Assembly: GCA_964426545.1 (NCBI GenBank)
Contig: CAYRQP010000015.1
Coordinates: 1-51,155 of the forward strand
DNA length: 51,155 nt
Reading direction: 5' to 3'
DNA from: CAYRQP01 sp964426545
GTDB taxonomy: Bacteria > Fermentibacterota > Fermentibacteria > Fermentibacterales > JCC-6
Every line of letters starts with the position of its first letter. Positions within the stretch are counted from its first letter, which is position 1. Made by a program: the position numbers and the translations under genes. Shown in pieces: positions 1 to 9,138 of this stretch. Below the pieces are notes generated by a model, which was not told the DNA's origin, searched no databases, and saw only the letters and a list, made by a program, of their open reading frames with translations.

Positions 1-825
<825 letters not shown>

Positions 826-900
826 CTGCACTTACATTTACTGTAAAGCAGAAATGGATCCTTCTCATGTATCCTGCATAGTTGTTAAAGAATTGAAATT

Positions 901-1016
901 GCTGGCGGCTATAGCGGAGGGGCCACACCCGTTTCCATTCCGAACACGGTAGTTAAGTCCTCCAGCGCCGATGGTACTAGTAGGTTCGCCTTCTGGGAGA
1001 GCAGGACGTCGCCGGC
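901..1016 (+). rRNA. rrf: 5S ribosomal RNA
   Basis: A 116-nt 5S rRNA. The first nine bases (GCTGGCGGC, 901-909) pair with GTCGCCGGC (1008-1016) to form helix I, with two G-U pairs. The conserved CCGAACACGG-type core lies near 940-950 (TTCCGAACACGGTAGTTAAG). It sits 75 nt after the 23S 3' end and directly before a strong hairpin terminator, so it closes the rRNA operon. Confidence 0.95.
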
Positions 1017-1025
1017 TTCAATCAA

Positions 1026-1060
1026 AAAGCCCTCGGGGAGAAATCTCCGGGGGCTTTCTT
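1026..1060 (+). terminator. Intrinsic terminator of the rRNA operon
   Basis: A 14-bp stem with two G-U pairs (5' arm 1026-1039, 3' arm 1044-1057) and a short loop, followed by a T-rich tail. It lies 10 nt after the 5S gene. Confidence 0.88.
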
Positions 1061-1086
1061 AATTAAAGGGACAGTATACTTAATTA
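1061..1086 (+). repeat. Interspersed repeat A, copy 1
   Basis: Contains the family core GGGACAGTATACTTA flanked by AATTAA and ATTA. The core includes the 8-bp palindrome AGTATACT. Other copies are at 1100-1121, 5362-5383, 5482-5507 (inverted) and 41690-41708. It lies just after the rRNA terminator. It looks like a REP-type element; no transposase lies nearby. Confidence 0.8.
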
Positions 1087-1099
1087 CCCCTGAATACCG

Positions 1100-1121
1100 A
1101 ATTAAGGGGACAGTATACTTA
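1100..1121 (+). repeat. Interspersed repeat A, copy 2
   Basis: A second copy of repeat A in the same orientation as copy 1, 14 nt after it (AATTAAGGGGACAGTATACT core), identical in its first 22 bases to the copy at 5362. The tandem pair is followed after 18 nt by palindromic repeat B. Confidence 0.8.
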
Positions 1122-1139
1122 TCTATTTCTTCATCCGTT

Positions 1140-1219
1140 AGTACTGTATGTCACTTTTTCCACTCATGTCCTGACTGACTTGCCAAATTCCTTTAGTGGA
1201 ATAAATGACGTACGGTACT
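1140..1219. repeat. Palindromic repeat B, full copy
   Basis: An ~80-bp imperfect palindrome. The left arm (1140-1164) is the reverse complement of the right arm (1195-1219) at about 21 of 25 positions. The loop carries GTCCTGACTG. A related full element is at 51004-51084, sharing both arms and the GTCCTGACTG loop motif; a right arm alone is at 41815-41844. It lies 17 nt after the fusA stop codon, in a convergent intergenic space, and could act as a bidirectional hairpin. Confidence 0.72.
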
Positions 1220-1235
1220 TGAACTAGAGTGAAAA

Positions 1236-3311
1236 CTACTTATTCAGACTTTCCAGAACCCCTTCAGCAATCGAGAATGGAACCGCTTCATAATGCTCGA
1301 AGTGCATTGTGAATGAAGCCCGTCCCTGGCTCATGTTTCGAAGGTCGGTGGCGTAACCGAACATGCCTGCAAGTGGTATGAGTGCTTTTACAATCTGGGC
1401 ACTCCCCAGTTTGTCCATCGATGTGATGGTTCCCCTCTTTTCATAGACACTTCCTGTGATATTTCCTGCATACTCCTCAGGCGTAGTGACAGCGACACTC
1501 ATTAGCGGCTCGAGAAGTTGGGGGTTTCCCTTCATAAAGGCTTTCTTAAAAGCGGATTTGGCACATCTCCGGAAAGCCATATCCGAAGAGTCAACTTCAT
1601 GATGTGAACCGTCTGTGAGGGTTACTTTTACATCAACCACAGGGAATCTAGCAATAACACCCTCAGACATTGCATCGACGACACCTTTTTCGACGGCAGG
1701 AATGTACTCACGGGGGATGTCTCCGCCCTTGATAAGATTCCGGAATTCGAACCCATGTCCGGCCGGCATTGGTTTCAGCGTCATCACAACATGTGCATAC
1801 TGCCCTCTGCCGCCGGTCTGCTTGGAGAGTCTTTCATTAATTTCGACCGTGGATGTGATAGTTTCCCTATACGCTACCTGTGGCGGGGAGGTCTTTACAT
1901 TTACGTCGAACTCCCGTTTCAATCTGTCGAGAATAATTTCAAGGTGAAGTTCACCCATTCCCGAAATAATTGTTTCGGCTGTTTCTTTATCGGTTGTTAT
2001 AGTAAAAGTTGGATCTTCCTCAGCCAGTTTAACGAGCGCGCGCGAGAGTTTGTCTCTTTCTCCGCGTTTTTCAAGCGAAACAGCAACTGAAAGAACAGGG
2101 GTCGGGAACTCTATAGCCTCAAGAATGATAGGATCATCCTCACAGCAGATTGTATCACCTGTTGATGTATCCCTTAAACCGATGATTGCACCAATCTCAC
2201 CTGTGTATAGAGAATCGACTGATTCCCTTTTGTCGGCGTGGATCCTCAGAATACGACCGACTCTCTGTTTCTTGTTCTCAGATGAGTTGAATACATAGGA
2301 ACCTGATTCCAGGGTTCCTGAGTAAACTCTCACATAAACCAGTTTTCCCACATGTCTGTCGGTTACAACTTTGAAAGCCAGAGCTGCAAGTCTGCCGGAG
2401 TCTTTCGGGGTTCGTTCCCTTGGGCTGCCGTCGAGACAGCGTCCACTTATTGGAGGTAGGTCCAGCGGAGAAGGAAGAAAAGTGATTACTGCATCCAACA
2501 GGCGTTGAACTCCCATGTTTTTATATGCACTTCCGCACAGGACCGGAACAACTTTATTCAAGTGAGTTGCTTTTCTGATTGCCAGGTTCAATTCATTTTT
2601 TGAAATATCTTCACCATTGCAGTACCTTTCGAAAAGATCTTCATCTACTTCACTTATCTTCTCGACTAGGTTTCTGCGCCATTCAGCAGTTTCATCCAGC
2701 ATATTATCAGGCACCGCTTCTTCATACCAGGTGATTCCCCTGTCGGACTGGTCGTAATAAACAGCGCAGTTATCGACGAGGTCTATTATTCCCGCGAACC
2801 TATCTTCTGCACCAATAGGTATTACAACCGGGACGGCGTTGGCTCCGAGCTGTTTCTGAATAGAATCCACCACACCGTGAAAATCAGCGCCCAGCCTGTC
2901 CATTTTATTCACATATGCAATACGCGGAACTGAATAGTTTTCTGCTTGCCGCCAGACTGTTTCGGATTGCGGTTCGACTCCGCCTACTGCACAGAAAAGA
3001 GCAATCACACCGTCGAGCACTCTGAGGCTGCGCTCGACCTCTACTGTGAAGTCGACATGACCGGGAGTGTCTATGAGATTGATCATGTGACCGCGCCATA
3101 CCGTGGCAGTTGCAGCACTGGTAATTGTAATTCCCCGTTCCTGTTCCTGGGGCATCCAGTCCATGACAGCTTCTCCGTCATGTACTTCACCCATTCTATG
3201 AAGTTTTCCGGTATAGAACAGTATTCGTTCAGTTACGGTAGTTTTACCCGCATCTATGTGAGCCATAATTCCTATGTTTCTAAGTTTCTCAAGTGGGTAT
3301 TTTCTGGACAA
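1236..3311 (-). CDS. fusA: Translation elongation factor G
   Basis: A 691-aa translational GTPase that drives ribosomal translocation in the cytoplasm. All G motifs are present: AHIDAGKTT (17-25), RGITI (59-63), DTPGH (81-85) and NKMD (135-138). Domains II to V follow at full length, including the SGMGELHLEI stretch of domain III and the TGGRGQYAHV stretch of domain IV. The start is TTG at 3311, because the family N-terminus (PLEKLRNIGIMAHIDAGK) begins there and no ATG is available; the ribosome binding site is weak. It is not in a str operon with rpsL, rpsG or tuf, but convergent to an rRNA operon, so it could be a second EF-G paralogue. The EF-G family itself is certain. Confidence 0.95.
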   Translation of the reverse strand: MSRKYPLEKLRNIGIMAHIDAGKTTVTERILFYTGKLHRMGEVHDGEAVMDWMPQEQERGITITSAATATVWRGHMINLIDTPGHVDFTVEVERSLRVLDGVIALFCAVGGVEPQSETVWRQAENYSVPRIAYVNKMDRLGADFHGVVDSIQKQLGANAVPVVIPIGAEDRFAGIIDLVDNCAVYYDQSDRGITWYEEAVPDNMLDETAEWRRNLVEKISEVDEDLFERYCNGEDISKNELNLAIRKATHLNKVVPVLCGSAYKNMGVQRLLDAVITFLPSPLDLPPISGRCLDGSPRERTPKDSGRLAALAFKVVTDRHVGKLVYVRVYSGTLESGSYVFNSSENKKQRVGRILRIHADKRESVDSLYTGEIGAIIGLRDTSTGDTICCEDDPIILEAIEFPTPVLSVAVSLEKRGERDKLSRALVKLAEEDPTFTITTDKETAETIISGMGELHLEIILDRLKREFDVNVKTSPPQVAYRETITSTVEINERLSKQTGGRGQYAHVVMTLKPMPAGHGFEFRNLIKGGDIPREYIPAVEKGVVDAMSEGVIARFPVVDVKVTLTDGSHHEVDSSDMAFRRCAKSAFKKAFMKGNPQLLEPLMSVAVTTPEEYAGNITGSVYEKRGTITSMDKLGSAQIVKALIPLAGMFGYATDLRNMSQGRASFTMHFEHYEAVPFSIAEGVLESLNK

Positions 3312-3442
3312 TTTACATGTCCGTTCTTGATATGAATATCTTGGTTTGAACTTCTAAGTGATACATAACTTCCTCTCATTAATATTCTCTATTATAATCA
3401 TGAGACAGACCGAATACTCAAACACAATAGATAGGGAGACCT

Positions 3443-4912
3443 ATGAGAAATTTTATCATTGTATTACTAATAGCTCTTTGCTCAGTATATGCAGAAACCA
3501 CAGTCAGCGGGGAACAGACCGGAACATGGACATCAGAAGGTTCTCCCTATCTCGTCGTGGAGGACATATTTATCCCATCTGCATCGAGTCTTATTATCGA
3601 ACCCGGAGTAGAGGTTAGTTTTCAGGGGTATTATCAGTTTGTCGTGAATGGATATCTGCAGGCCGAGGGGACGGAAGCAGACAGTATTTATTTTACAACA
3701 GATGACCACGATACCGGCTGGGGTGGTATCCGAATCGATTCCGATGACATTTGTGATTTCTCTTTTTGCAGAATTGAATTCGGCATAAGTTCTGCAGGAG
3801 AATATCCCGATATTCACGGTGGCGGAATGGCACTCCTTACGTCCAATGCAATTGTCTCCAACTGCGTATTTGCCGATAATGATGCAACCGGTTCGAGCAA
3901 CGGTATGGGCGGGGCTGTATATGCGATAAACACAGGAGATATTGGTGTAACTCTAACTCGTTTCACGGATTGTGTATTCATTAGAAATCATAGTTATGGA
4001 GAGGGCGGTGCCATTAAGTTCACTTCAGATTTCCACACGGAAATTACAAACTGCAGTTTCATAGAAAACGATTGTGGATACGGAGGCGGTGCGATTCACT
4101 GTTATTCAGTGGTGGGAACAGAAATGGTTAATTGTCTTTTTGCCGGTAACTACACAATGTATGCGGGCGGAGGTGCAGTCGGCACACTCGGAAGTTCGAA
4201 TACACTTTGTTTCACAAATTGTACTTTTTCCGGCAATTCCGCAGTGACAGGAGACGGTGGAGCTGTCAATCTCGCTTTCGCAGATGCCTTTGTTGTAAAC
4301 TCGATAGTGTATGACAATCCGGGGATGTACAGCGATGACATAAATCTGGACTACGGCGGTTATGCAAATATCTACTATAGCGACCTTACAATGCCTGCCG
4401 GAGCGTCCGGTACAAACAACATAGAAGAAGACCCGCTATTTGTTAATCCTGTCAATTTCGATTTTACCCTTCGAAGCACTTCTCCCTGTATAGATGCCGG
4501 AATCGCCTTCTTTATGTTTGGTGCAGATACGCTAGTTAATCTGAGTCCGGACCAGTACACAGGGAGTGCTCCTGATATGGGGGCTTTCGAATACGGCATG
4601 ACAGGTATCGAGGGGGAAGCAGCAGGTCCGGAAACCGGACCAATACTTCTGCAGAACAGCCCCAATCCGTTCAGTACAAACACTTCAGTCATTTACAGGA
4701 TTCCGCTTGATTCTCATATAACGCTGACTGTTTATAATCTGCTTGGACAGGAAGTACGCAGATTGGCCGACTCTTATCAATCCGTGGGGATCTACTCAGT
4801 CATCTGGGACGGGAAGGATGACTCGGGATACCCGGCAGCCGCAGGTTCCTATCTCGTCAGGCTTCAGTCAAATATGGAATCACACAGTAAATTGATAATA
4901 TTGCTGGATTAG
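3443..4912 (+). CDS. Secreted right-handed beta-helix protein with Por/T9SS-type sorting tail
   Basis: A 489-aa exported protein. Residues 1-17 form a signal peptide (MRNFIIVLLIALCSVYA). Residues ~70-330 contain repeated turns with N/D-C-x-F motifs (NCVF, DCVF, NCSF, NCLF, NCTF) and glycine-rich GGGA strings, as in pectate-lyase-like parallel beta-helices (polymorphic outer membrane protein type). Residues ~405-489 have the form of a C-terminal sorting or FlgD-like Ig domain (NSPNPF, then VYNLLGQEV and a WDGKDDSG turn). It is inferred to be displayed on or released from the outer membrane. No catalytic residues could be assigned. An AGGGAG site precedes the ATG. Confidence 0.82.
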   Translation: MRNFIIVLLIALCSVYAETTVSGEQTGTWTSEGSPYLVVEDIFIPSASSLIIEPGVEVSFQGYYQFVVNGYLQAEGTEADSIYFTTDDHDTGWGGIRIDSDDICDFSFCRIEFGISSAGEYPDIHGGGMALLTSNAIVSNCVFADNDATGSSNGMGGAVYAINTGDIGVTLTRFTDCVFIRNHSYGEGGAIKFTSDFHTEITNCSFIENDCGYGGGAIHCYSVVGTEMVNCLFAGNYTMYAGGGAVGTLGSSNTLCFTNCTFSGNSAVTGDGGAVNLAFADAFVVNSIVYDNPGMYSDDINLDYGGYANIYYSDLTMPAGASGTNNIEEDPLFVNPVNFDFTLRSTSPCIDAGIAFFMFGADTLVNLSPDQYTGSAPDMGAFEYGMTGIEGEAAGPETGPILLQNSPNPFSTNTSVIYRIPLDSHITLTVYNLLGQEVRRLADSYQSVGIYSVIWDGKDDSGYPAAAGSYLVRLQSNMESHSKLIILLD

Positions 4913-4944
4913 ACAGCTAATCAACCGGATTAGGGAGAAAAAAA

Positions 4945-5322
4945 ATGAAAGATGGAATCCACACAGTCGGCTGGTTTGAAATTCCCGTTACGGATTTAGA
5001 ACGGGCATGTGCTTTCTACGAACACATATTTTCCACAAAACTCCATATTCATCAGATGGGGGAAGATGCCATGGGGTGGTTCCCGATGAATGAAGATGAC
5101 TGTGGTTCTCACGGCAGTCTGATTAAGTGTGAGGAGTATAAGCCGTGCCACAAAGGTGTGAAAATCTATTTCTCAACACCTGACATCGAAGCAGTCCTTG
5201 TTAAAGTAGGAGAAAAAGACGGGGAAGTAATCACTGAAAAGACCGCTATCGGAGAACACGGCTTCTATGCGCTTATAGAAGATACGGAAGGCAATCACAT
5301 TGGCTTGCACTCCCGTTCTTGA
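4945..5322 (+). CDS. VOC-superfamily (glyoxalase-like) protein
   Basis: A 125-aa single-domain protein with the paired beta-alpha-beta-beta-beta layout of the vicinal oxygen chelate fold. The opening GWFEIPVTDLERACAFYE is the family's N-terminal half, and DTEGNHIGLHS near the C-terminus is the second metal-site strand. Related proteins of this length include predicted lyases and dioxygenase-like enzymes; the substrate cannot be read from the sequence. It lies 32 nt after the beta-helix gene with a GGGAGAAAA ribosome binding site and may be cotranscribed with it. Confidence 0.85.
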   Translation: MKDGIHTVGWFEIPVTDLERACAFYEHIFSTKLHIHQMGEDAMGWFPMNEDDCGSHGSLIKCEEYKPCHKGVKIYFSTPDIEAVLVKVGEKDGEVITEKTAIGEHGFYALIEDTEGNHIGLHSRS

Positions 5323-5361
5323 TTTACGGAATGGATTTGAAATGAGATTGCCCATCACCGG

Positions 5362-5507
5362 AATTAAGGGGACAGTATACTTATCTCTTATAGATACATA
5401 TTATAAATACATATAAAAAATATAAATGTACATAAATACCGTCATTTGAAAGAATAGGTAAGATGGAATGATGTGTTCAAATAATTAAGTATACTGTCCC
5501 TTTAATT
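5362..5507. repeat. Inverted pair of repeat A (copies 3 and 4) around an AT-rich core
   Basis: Copy 3 (5362-5383) reads AATTAAGGGGACAGTATACT on the plus strand; copy 4 (5482-5507) is the same element on the minus strand (TAATTAAGTATACTGTCCC). They enclose ~98 bp of very AT-rich sequence without a reading frame. The head-to-head layout resembles a REPIN or a small non-autonomous element. The stretch from 5323 to 5597 holds nothing else I can support. Confidence 0.72.
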
Positions 5508-5597
5508 GAACATGATTTCTTCGTGCCCGTTTCACACTTTTGTTCAATCGTTGGATGAATTGCTATATTTATAGATACAATTCAACCGGGGGATGTT

Positions 5598-6236
5598 TTG
5601 AAGACTAATGACGCAGGCATTATTACGATAGTCCGCCGAGAACTGCTTCATCATGCTCAGTTCACCGCCCTTGGAGCGCTTGCCGGAATAGTCATCACAC
5701 TAATATTTCTTAAAGAACTGTCTCACGAGACAGCACATGATTGGTTTTATGTACTTCATCCGCTGCATGTATTACTGAGCGCTCTTGCAACTGCATCGAT
5801 GTATGAAGTCTATCAGTTTAAGAATACCGGGAAGAAGTCTAATCTTCTTAAAATACTGCTGGTCGGATATGTGGGTTCAATCGGGATAGCGACACTAAGT
5901 GATTCCATAATTCCCTATCTTGGTGAAATACTCCTTGATATGCCGGAAAGAGAAATTCACATCGGTTTTATCGACAAATGGTGGTTTGTGAATCCCCTGG
6001 CGTTGGCCGGTGTAGCCGTTGCCTATTTCAAACCGACAACTAACTTATCGCATTCAGGTCATGTGTTGTTGAGCACTATGTCATCACTCTTCCATATTAT
6101 GATGGCAACTGCTGTATTTTCGACATTTACATATTTTGCAGTATTCCTCTTTCTGTTCATCGCAGTCTGGATTCCATGCTGCATAAGTGACATTGCATTT
6201 CCCCTGCTATTTGCCCAAAGGAGCTCAAAAGAGTGA
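5598..6236 (+). CDS. Uncharacterised integral membrane protein
   Basis: A 212-aa protein with about six hydrophobic segments (roughly residues 20-40, 50-67, 84-104, 131-145, 155-178 and 180-203). I do not recognise the family. Short loops carry histidines and acidic residues (HETAHDW near residue 43; HIGF near 121), which could bind a metal, but that is speculation. The start is TTG at 5598 behind a GGGGG stretch; the nearby ATG at 5593 runs straight into a stop. The stop overlaps the start of the next gene (GTGA), so the two are probably translated together. Confidence 0.7.
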   Translation: MKTNDAGIITIVRRELLHHAQFTALGALAGIVITLIFLKELSHETAHDWFYVLHPLHVLLSALATASMYEVYQFKNTGKKSNLLKILLVGYVGSIGIATLSDSIIPYLGEILLDMPEREIHIGFIDKWWFVNPLALAGVAVAYFKPTTNLSHSGHVLLSTMSSLFHIMMATAVFSTFTYFAVFLFLFIAVWIPCCISDIAFPLLFAQRSSKE

Positions 6237-8104
6237 AATCAAGACTACTCAGTCTGAGTTTTATCGTGATTTTTGTCATTGCTTCAATAGTGTATTCAGG
6301 AGGTACTCCTACCGGTATTTATCCGGGTGAAGTAATTGAAATACCTTCTTTTCATCAGGCAGAACATGAAGAACACAGCAACCTGGGGGCAATGCGTATT
6401 TCAGGAGTCGACGGGGGAGCGGAATTGAACAGGACTGTCTTTGGTTTCCTTCCATACTGGGTCGATGATGTCTGGCTTAGATATGATTTGATTAGCGTGC
6501 TTTCCTGTTTCTGTGTGGATATTGGTTCTTCAGGGAATATCACTGCATGGAACGGCTTTCCGGGAGCGTTCGAACCTGCAATAGACTCTATTCATACCGC
6601 AGGCGGGATAGCAGTAATCACGGTCGTGAATTTCACTTCTTCCTCGATTCACTCCATACTTACTACTAACAGGGAAAGTGCAATCAGTACGATAGTATCT
6701 CTTGTAACCGACTACTCCGTGGACGGGGTGTCAATCGACTTCGAAGGTGTCAACAGCAGTGATATCGACAATCTTACGGCATTCATGGGTGAGCTGAGAG
6801 ACGATCTCGACTCCGCGGCTCCGGGCAGCCATCTTTCTATCTGTACTCCTCCCGTGGATTGGAATGGTGCTTTTGACTATTCCGCTCTTGCAGAAATCTG
6901 TGATGCCCTGTTCATGATGTGTTACAATTTTCATGGTTCCTGGTCAACGGTCGCAGGCCCGTGCTGTCCACTTACGGGGTGGGGGTCTACCCCCGAGTCC
7001 GCCAGCAATATGATGTGGTGTCTTGGAGATTACACCATCTATGCACCTGAAGTTCACGACAAACTTGTTGTTGGATTTCCGTATTACGGCTTTCAGTGGG
7101 AAACAGAAGATGACCGGACTCATTCCGGTATTACAGGAAGTTGCAGTACATTATTCTACACCACACTGGTAGGCAGGGCTGAAACTTACGGCAGACTGTG
7201 GGACACCGAATCACTCACTCCATGGTATGTATTCAACGATGGCGGCTGGAATCAGGGATGGTATGATGACAGTGTCAGTTTAGGTTTGAAGTACGATATT
7301 GTCCGTATGGCAGATATGCAGGGAATCGGGATATGGGCGCTTGGCTATGACGGTTCGAGGAATGAACTCTGGAACTGCATCGAGAACTCATTCTGCGGCG
7401 AAGCTTGGCAGGACAGTATCACCGACAATCTCGAAAGCACGTGTGCAGTGTATGGTCCGGCTGAATACTGGCGCAATGTTACAGAAGGCGGGCTGTTTCA
7501 CAGTTATTTCTATACTCTGTCCGTTACATCCGGACCAGAGGTTAACTGGATAGAATGGACTTTCAACCTTCCCGACAGCAGTCAATCCTATTTTCTGGAT
7601 GTGTGGTTGCCGGCAGGTGGAATTGCAACTGTCGATTACCGCGTAAATCATGGTGGTTATACGGATACAGTGACAGTAGATCAGTCTCTCTATTCAGATG
7701 TATGGGTACAATTTGGCGGACCCTGGTCAGGAACTGACGGTTTAAGCGTAACGCTCGGTGATGTGGCAGGTGTTTCGGGAGAAAAGATCGTTGCCGATGC
7801 TGTCAGATATTCCTCATATACTGGAATCGAGACTTCTCCGGATACCTATATTACAGCCCCTCCCATCATTTTGAACTCATGCAATCCTGCGGGTTCGTTC
7901 AATCTCACATTGCCTTCGTTCTCAGTCGTGACTGAGTTTACCATTTTCGATATTTCAGGGAGGGTCCTCCTCAGTTATCCTATTGAAGCAGGAGATGAAA
8001 TTGACCTGATATGGCCTCTTAAAGAATTGCCATCGGGTATCTATTACTGCACACGTATAGTGGAAGGACTGCATTCGACTCTCGAACTTGTTCTGGTTAA
8101 GTAA
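6233..8104 (+). CDS. Secreted GH18-like glycoside hydrolase with golvesin-like and sorting domains
   Basis: A 623-aa exported protein. Signal peptide ~1-22. Residues ~67-390 match a GH18 barrel: VFGFLPYW opening strand, DGVSIDFEG with the catalytic Glu, and WALGYDG on the last strand. In the usual DGxDxDxE motif the middle Asp is Ser here, as in the YaaH-like branch that has Asn there, so the substrate may be peptidoglycan or another GlcNAc polymer rather than chitin. Residues ~400-535 resemble the golvesin/Xly-type C-terminal domain, and ~545-623 are a Por/T9SS-type sorting domain (FDISGRVLLSYP, PSGIYY). GTG start overlapping the previous stop. Confidence 0.83.
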   Translation: MKSRLLSLSFIVIFVIASIVYSGGTPTGIYPGEVIEIPSFHQAEHEEHSNLGAMRISGVDGGAELNRTVFGFLPYWVDDVWLRYDLISVLSCFCVDIGSSGNITAWNGFPGAFEPAIDSIHTAGGIAVITVVNFTSSSIHSILTTNRESAISTIVSLVTDYSVDGVSIDFEGVNSSDIDNLTAFMGELRDDLDSAAPGSHLSICTPPVDWNGAFDYSALAEICDALFMMCYNFHGSWSTVAGPCCPLTGWGSTPESASNMMWCLGDYTIYAPEVHDKLVVGFPYYGFQWETEDDRTHSGITGSCSTLFYTTLVGRAETYGRLWDTESLTPWYVFNDGGWNQGWYDDSVSLGLKYDIVRMADMQGIGIWALGYDGSRNELWNCIENSFCGEAWQDSITDNLESTCAVYGPAEYWRNVTEGGLFHSYFYTLSVTSGPEVNWIEWTFNLPDSSQSYFLDVWLPAGGIATVDYRVNHGGYTDTVTVDQSLYSDVWVQFGGPWSGTDGLSVTLGDVAGVSGEKIVADAVRYSSYTGIETSPDTYITAPPIILNSCNPAGSFNLTLPSFSVVTEFTIFDISGRVLLSYPIEAGDEIDLIWPLKELPSGIYYCTRIVEGLHSTLELVLVK

Positions 8105-8213
8105 TGCACTTGATTTGACATAATTCTCTTAGGTTCGTATTGTATATCTTGATAGCGTTGACATATCTATGTGATTAGTTCGGTACTTTTTAACTTATCA
8201 GATTGGAGACCCA

Positions 8214-8975
8214 ATGAAACTGTTTATTGCAATTGCAGCAACGGCACTGATTTTGTTTGCAGCGTGTGAACCGTCCGGACCGACCGGGACTCTTCCTGTT
8301 GTTCAAAACCTCACCGTCGTAACGGGCTCATGTCACGGAGACACTGTTGTTCTTTCGTGGGATGCACTGGATGTTACTGTTGACTGTTACCATATCTATT
8401 TCTGCACAGCCGCCGGTTGGATATCCTATGATGAATTTGTTACAGAAGAGACTACTTATTCTCACGTTGCATCATCTACCGGATTCTACCGTGTCAGTGC
8501 TTCTGAGGGAGCAAACTACTCTTCCGGTTACTCGAATCAGGTGCACACTACTACTAACAGGATTAGCGGTCCGTTCAGACTTTATTTGGATGGTGATAAC
8601 GGGTTTATCCTTGGACAGGGGAGCGGAACCGAGGGTGATGCAACTTCAGATTCCTTTGCTCAGCATGTCTATATTGCCGAAGACGGCGGACACATCTATA
8701 TGTACAACGGAGCATTCGATGGCGGAACTTACCCCAACGGGGAAGAGACTCCTCTGTGTCTGCAGGGAACCTATGGTAATGCAGCTCCGGAACCATCATC
8801 AGACGACTGGGTTGATTCCGTACTGGTTGAAGGATCCTTTACTTTCCTCTTTGCTAAACTCGAGAATGGACATTATGCACATATGAGCATCGACACCGTC
8901 TACACAGACGGTATAAGGATAAGCATGTATGAATACCAGACAATCGAAGGACTTCGTCTTTTCGATGTCTGGTAG
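8214..8975 (+). CDS. Uncharacterised lipoprotein
   Basis: A 253-aa predicted lipoprotein: hydrophobic leader followed by LFAAC, with Cys18 as the lipidated residue. Residues ~30-110 look like a fibronectin type III-like beta domain (LSWDALD, FYRVSA, SGYSN). The remainder is beta-rich, Gly- and Asp-rich, and not recognised. Start at ATG 8214 behind GGAGACCC. A clear terminator follows, so it is probably a single-gene unit. Confidence 0.72.
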   Translation: MKLFIAIAATALILFAACEPSGPTGTLPVVQNLTVVTGSCHGDTVVLSWDALDVTVDCYHIYFCTAAGWISYDEFVTEETTYSHVASSTGFYRVSASEGANYSSGYSNQVHTTTNRISGPFRLYLDGDNGFILGQGSGTEGDATSDSFAQHVYIAEDGGHIYMYNGAFDGGTYPNGEETPLCLQGTYGNAAPEPSSDDWVDSVLVEGSFTFLFAKLENGHYAHMSIDTVYTDGIRISMYEYQTIEGLRLFDVW

Positions 8976-9000
8976 TATAGCACTGTTCCATTAGATAGTC

Positions 9001-9033
9001 AGACCGGCGGTATATTTTGCTGCCGGTCTTCTT
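9001..9033 (+). terminator. Intrinsic terminator after the lipoprotein gene
   Basis: A perfect 8-bp stem, AGACCGGC (9001-9008) with GCCGGTCT (9022-9029), loop of 13 nt, followed by TCTTC. It lies 26 nt after the stop codon. Confidence 0.75.
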
Positions 9034-9138
9034 CATATACAGATAATACACGGATACTTGCATTACGGATCGTGACAAAGTGTTTTAGACTCTATATTTT
9101 ACACAGGGCTGATTAAGCACATTTGCGAAGGAGAATAC

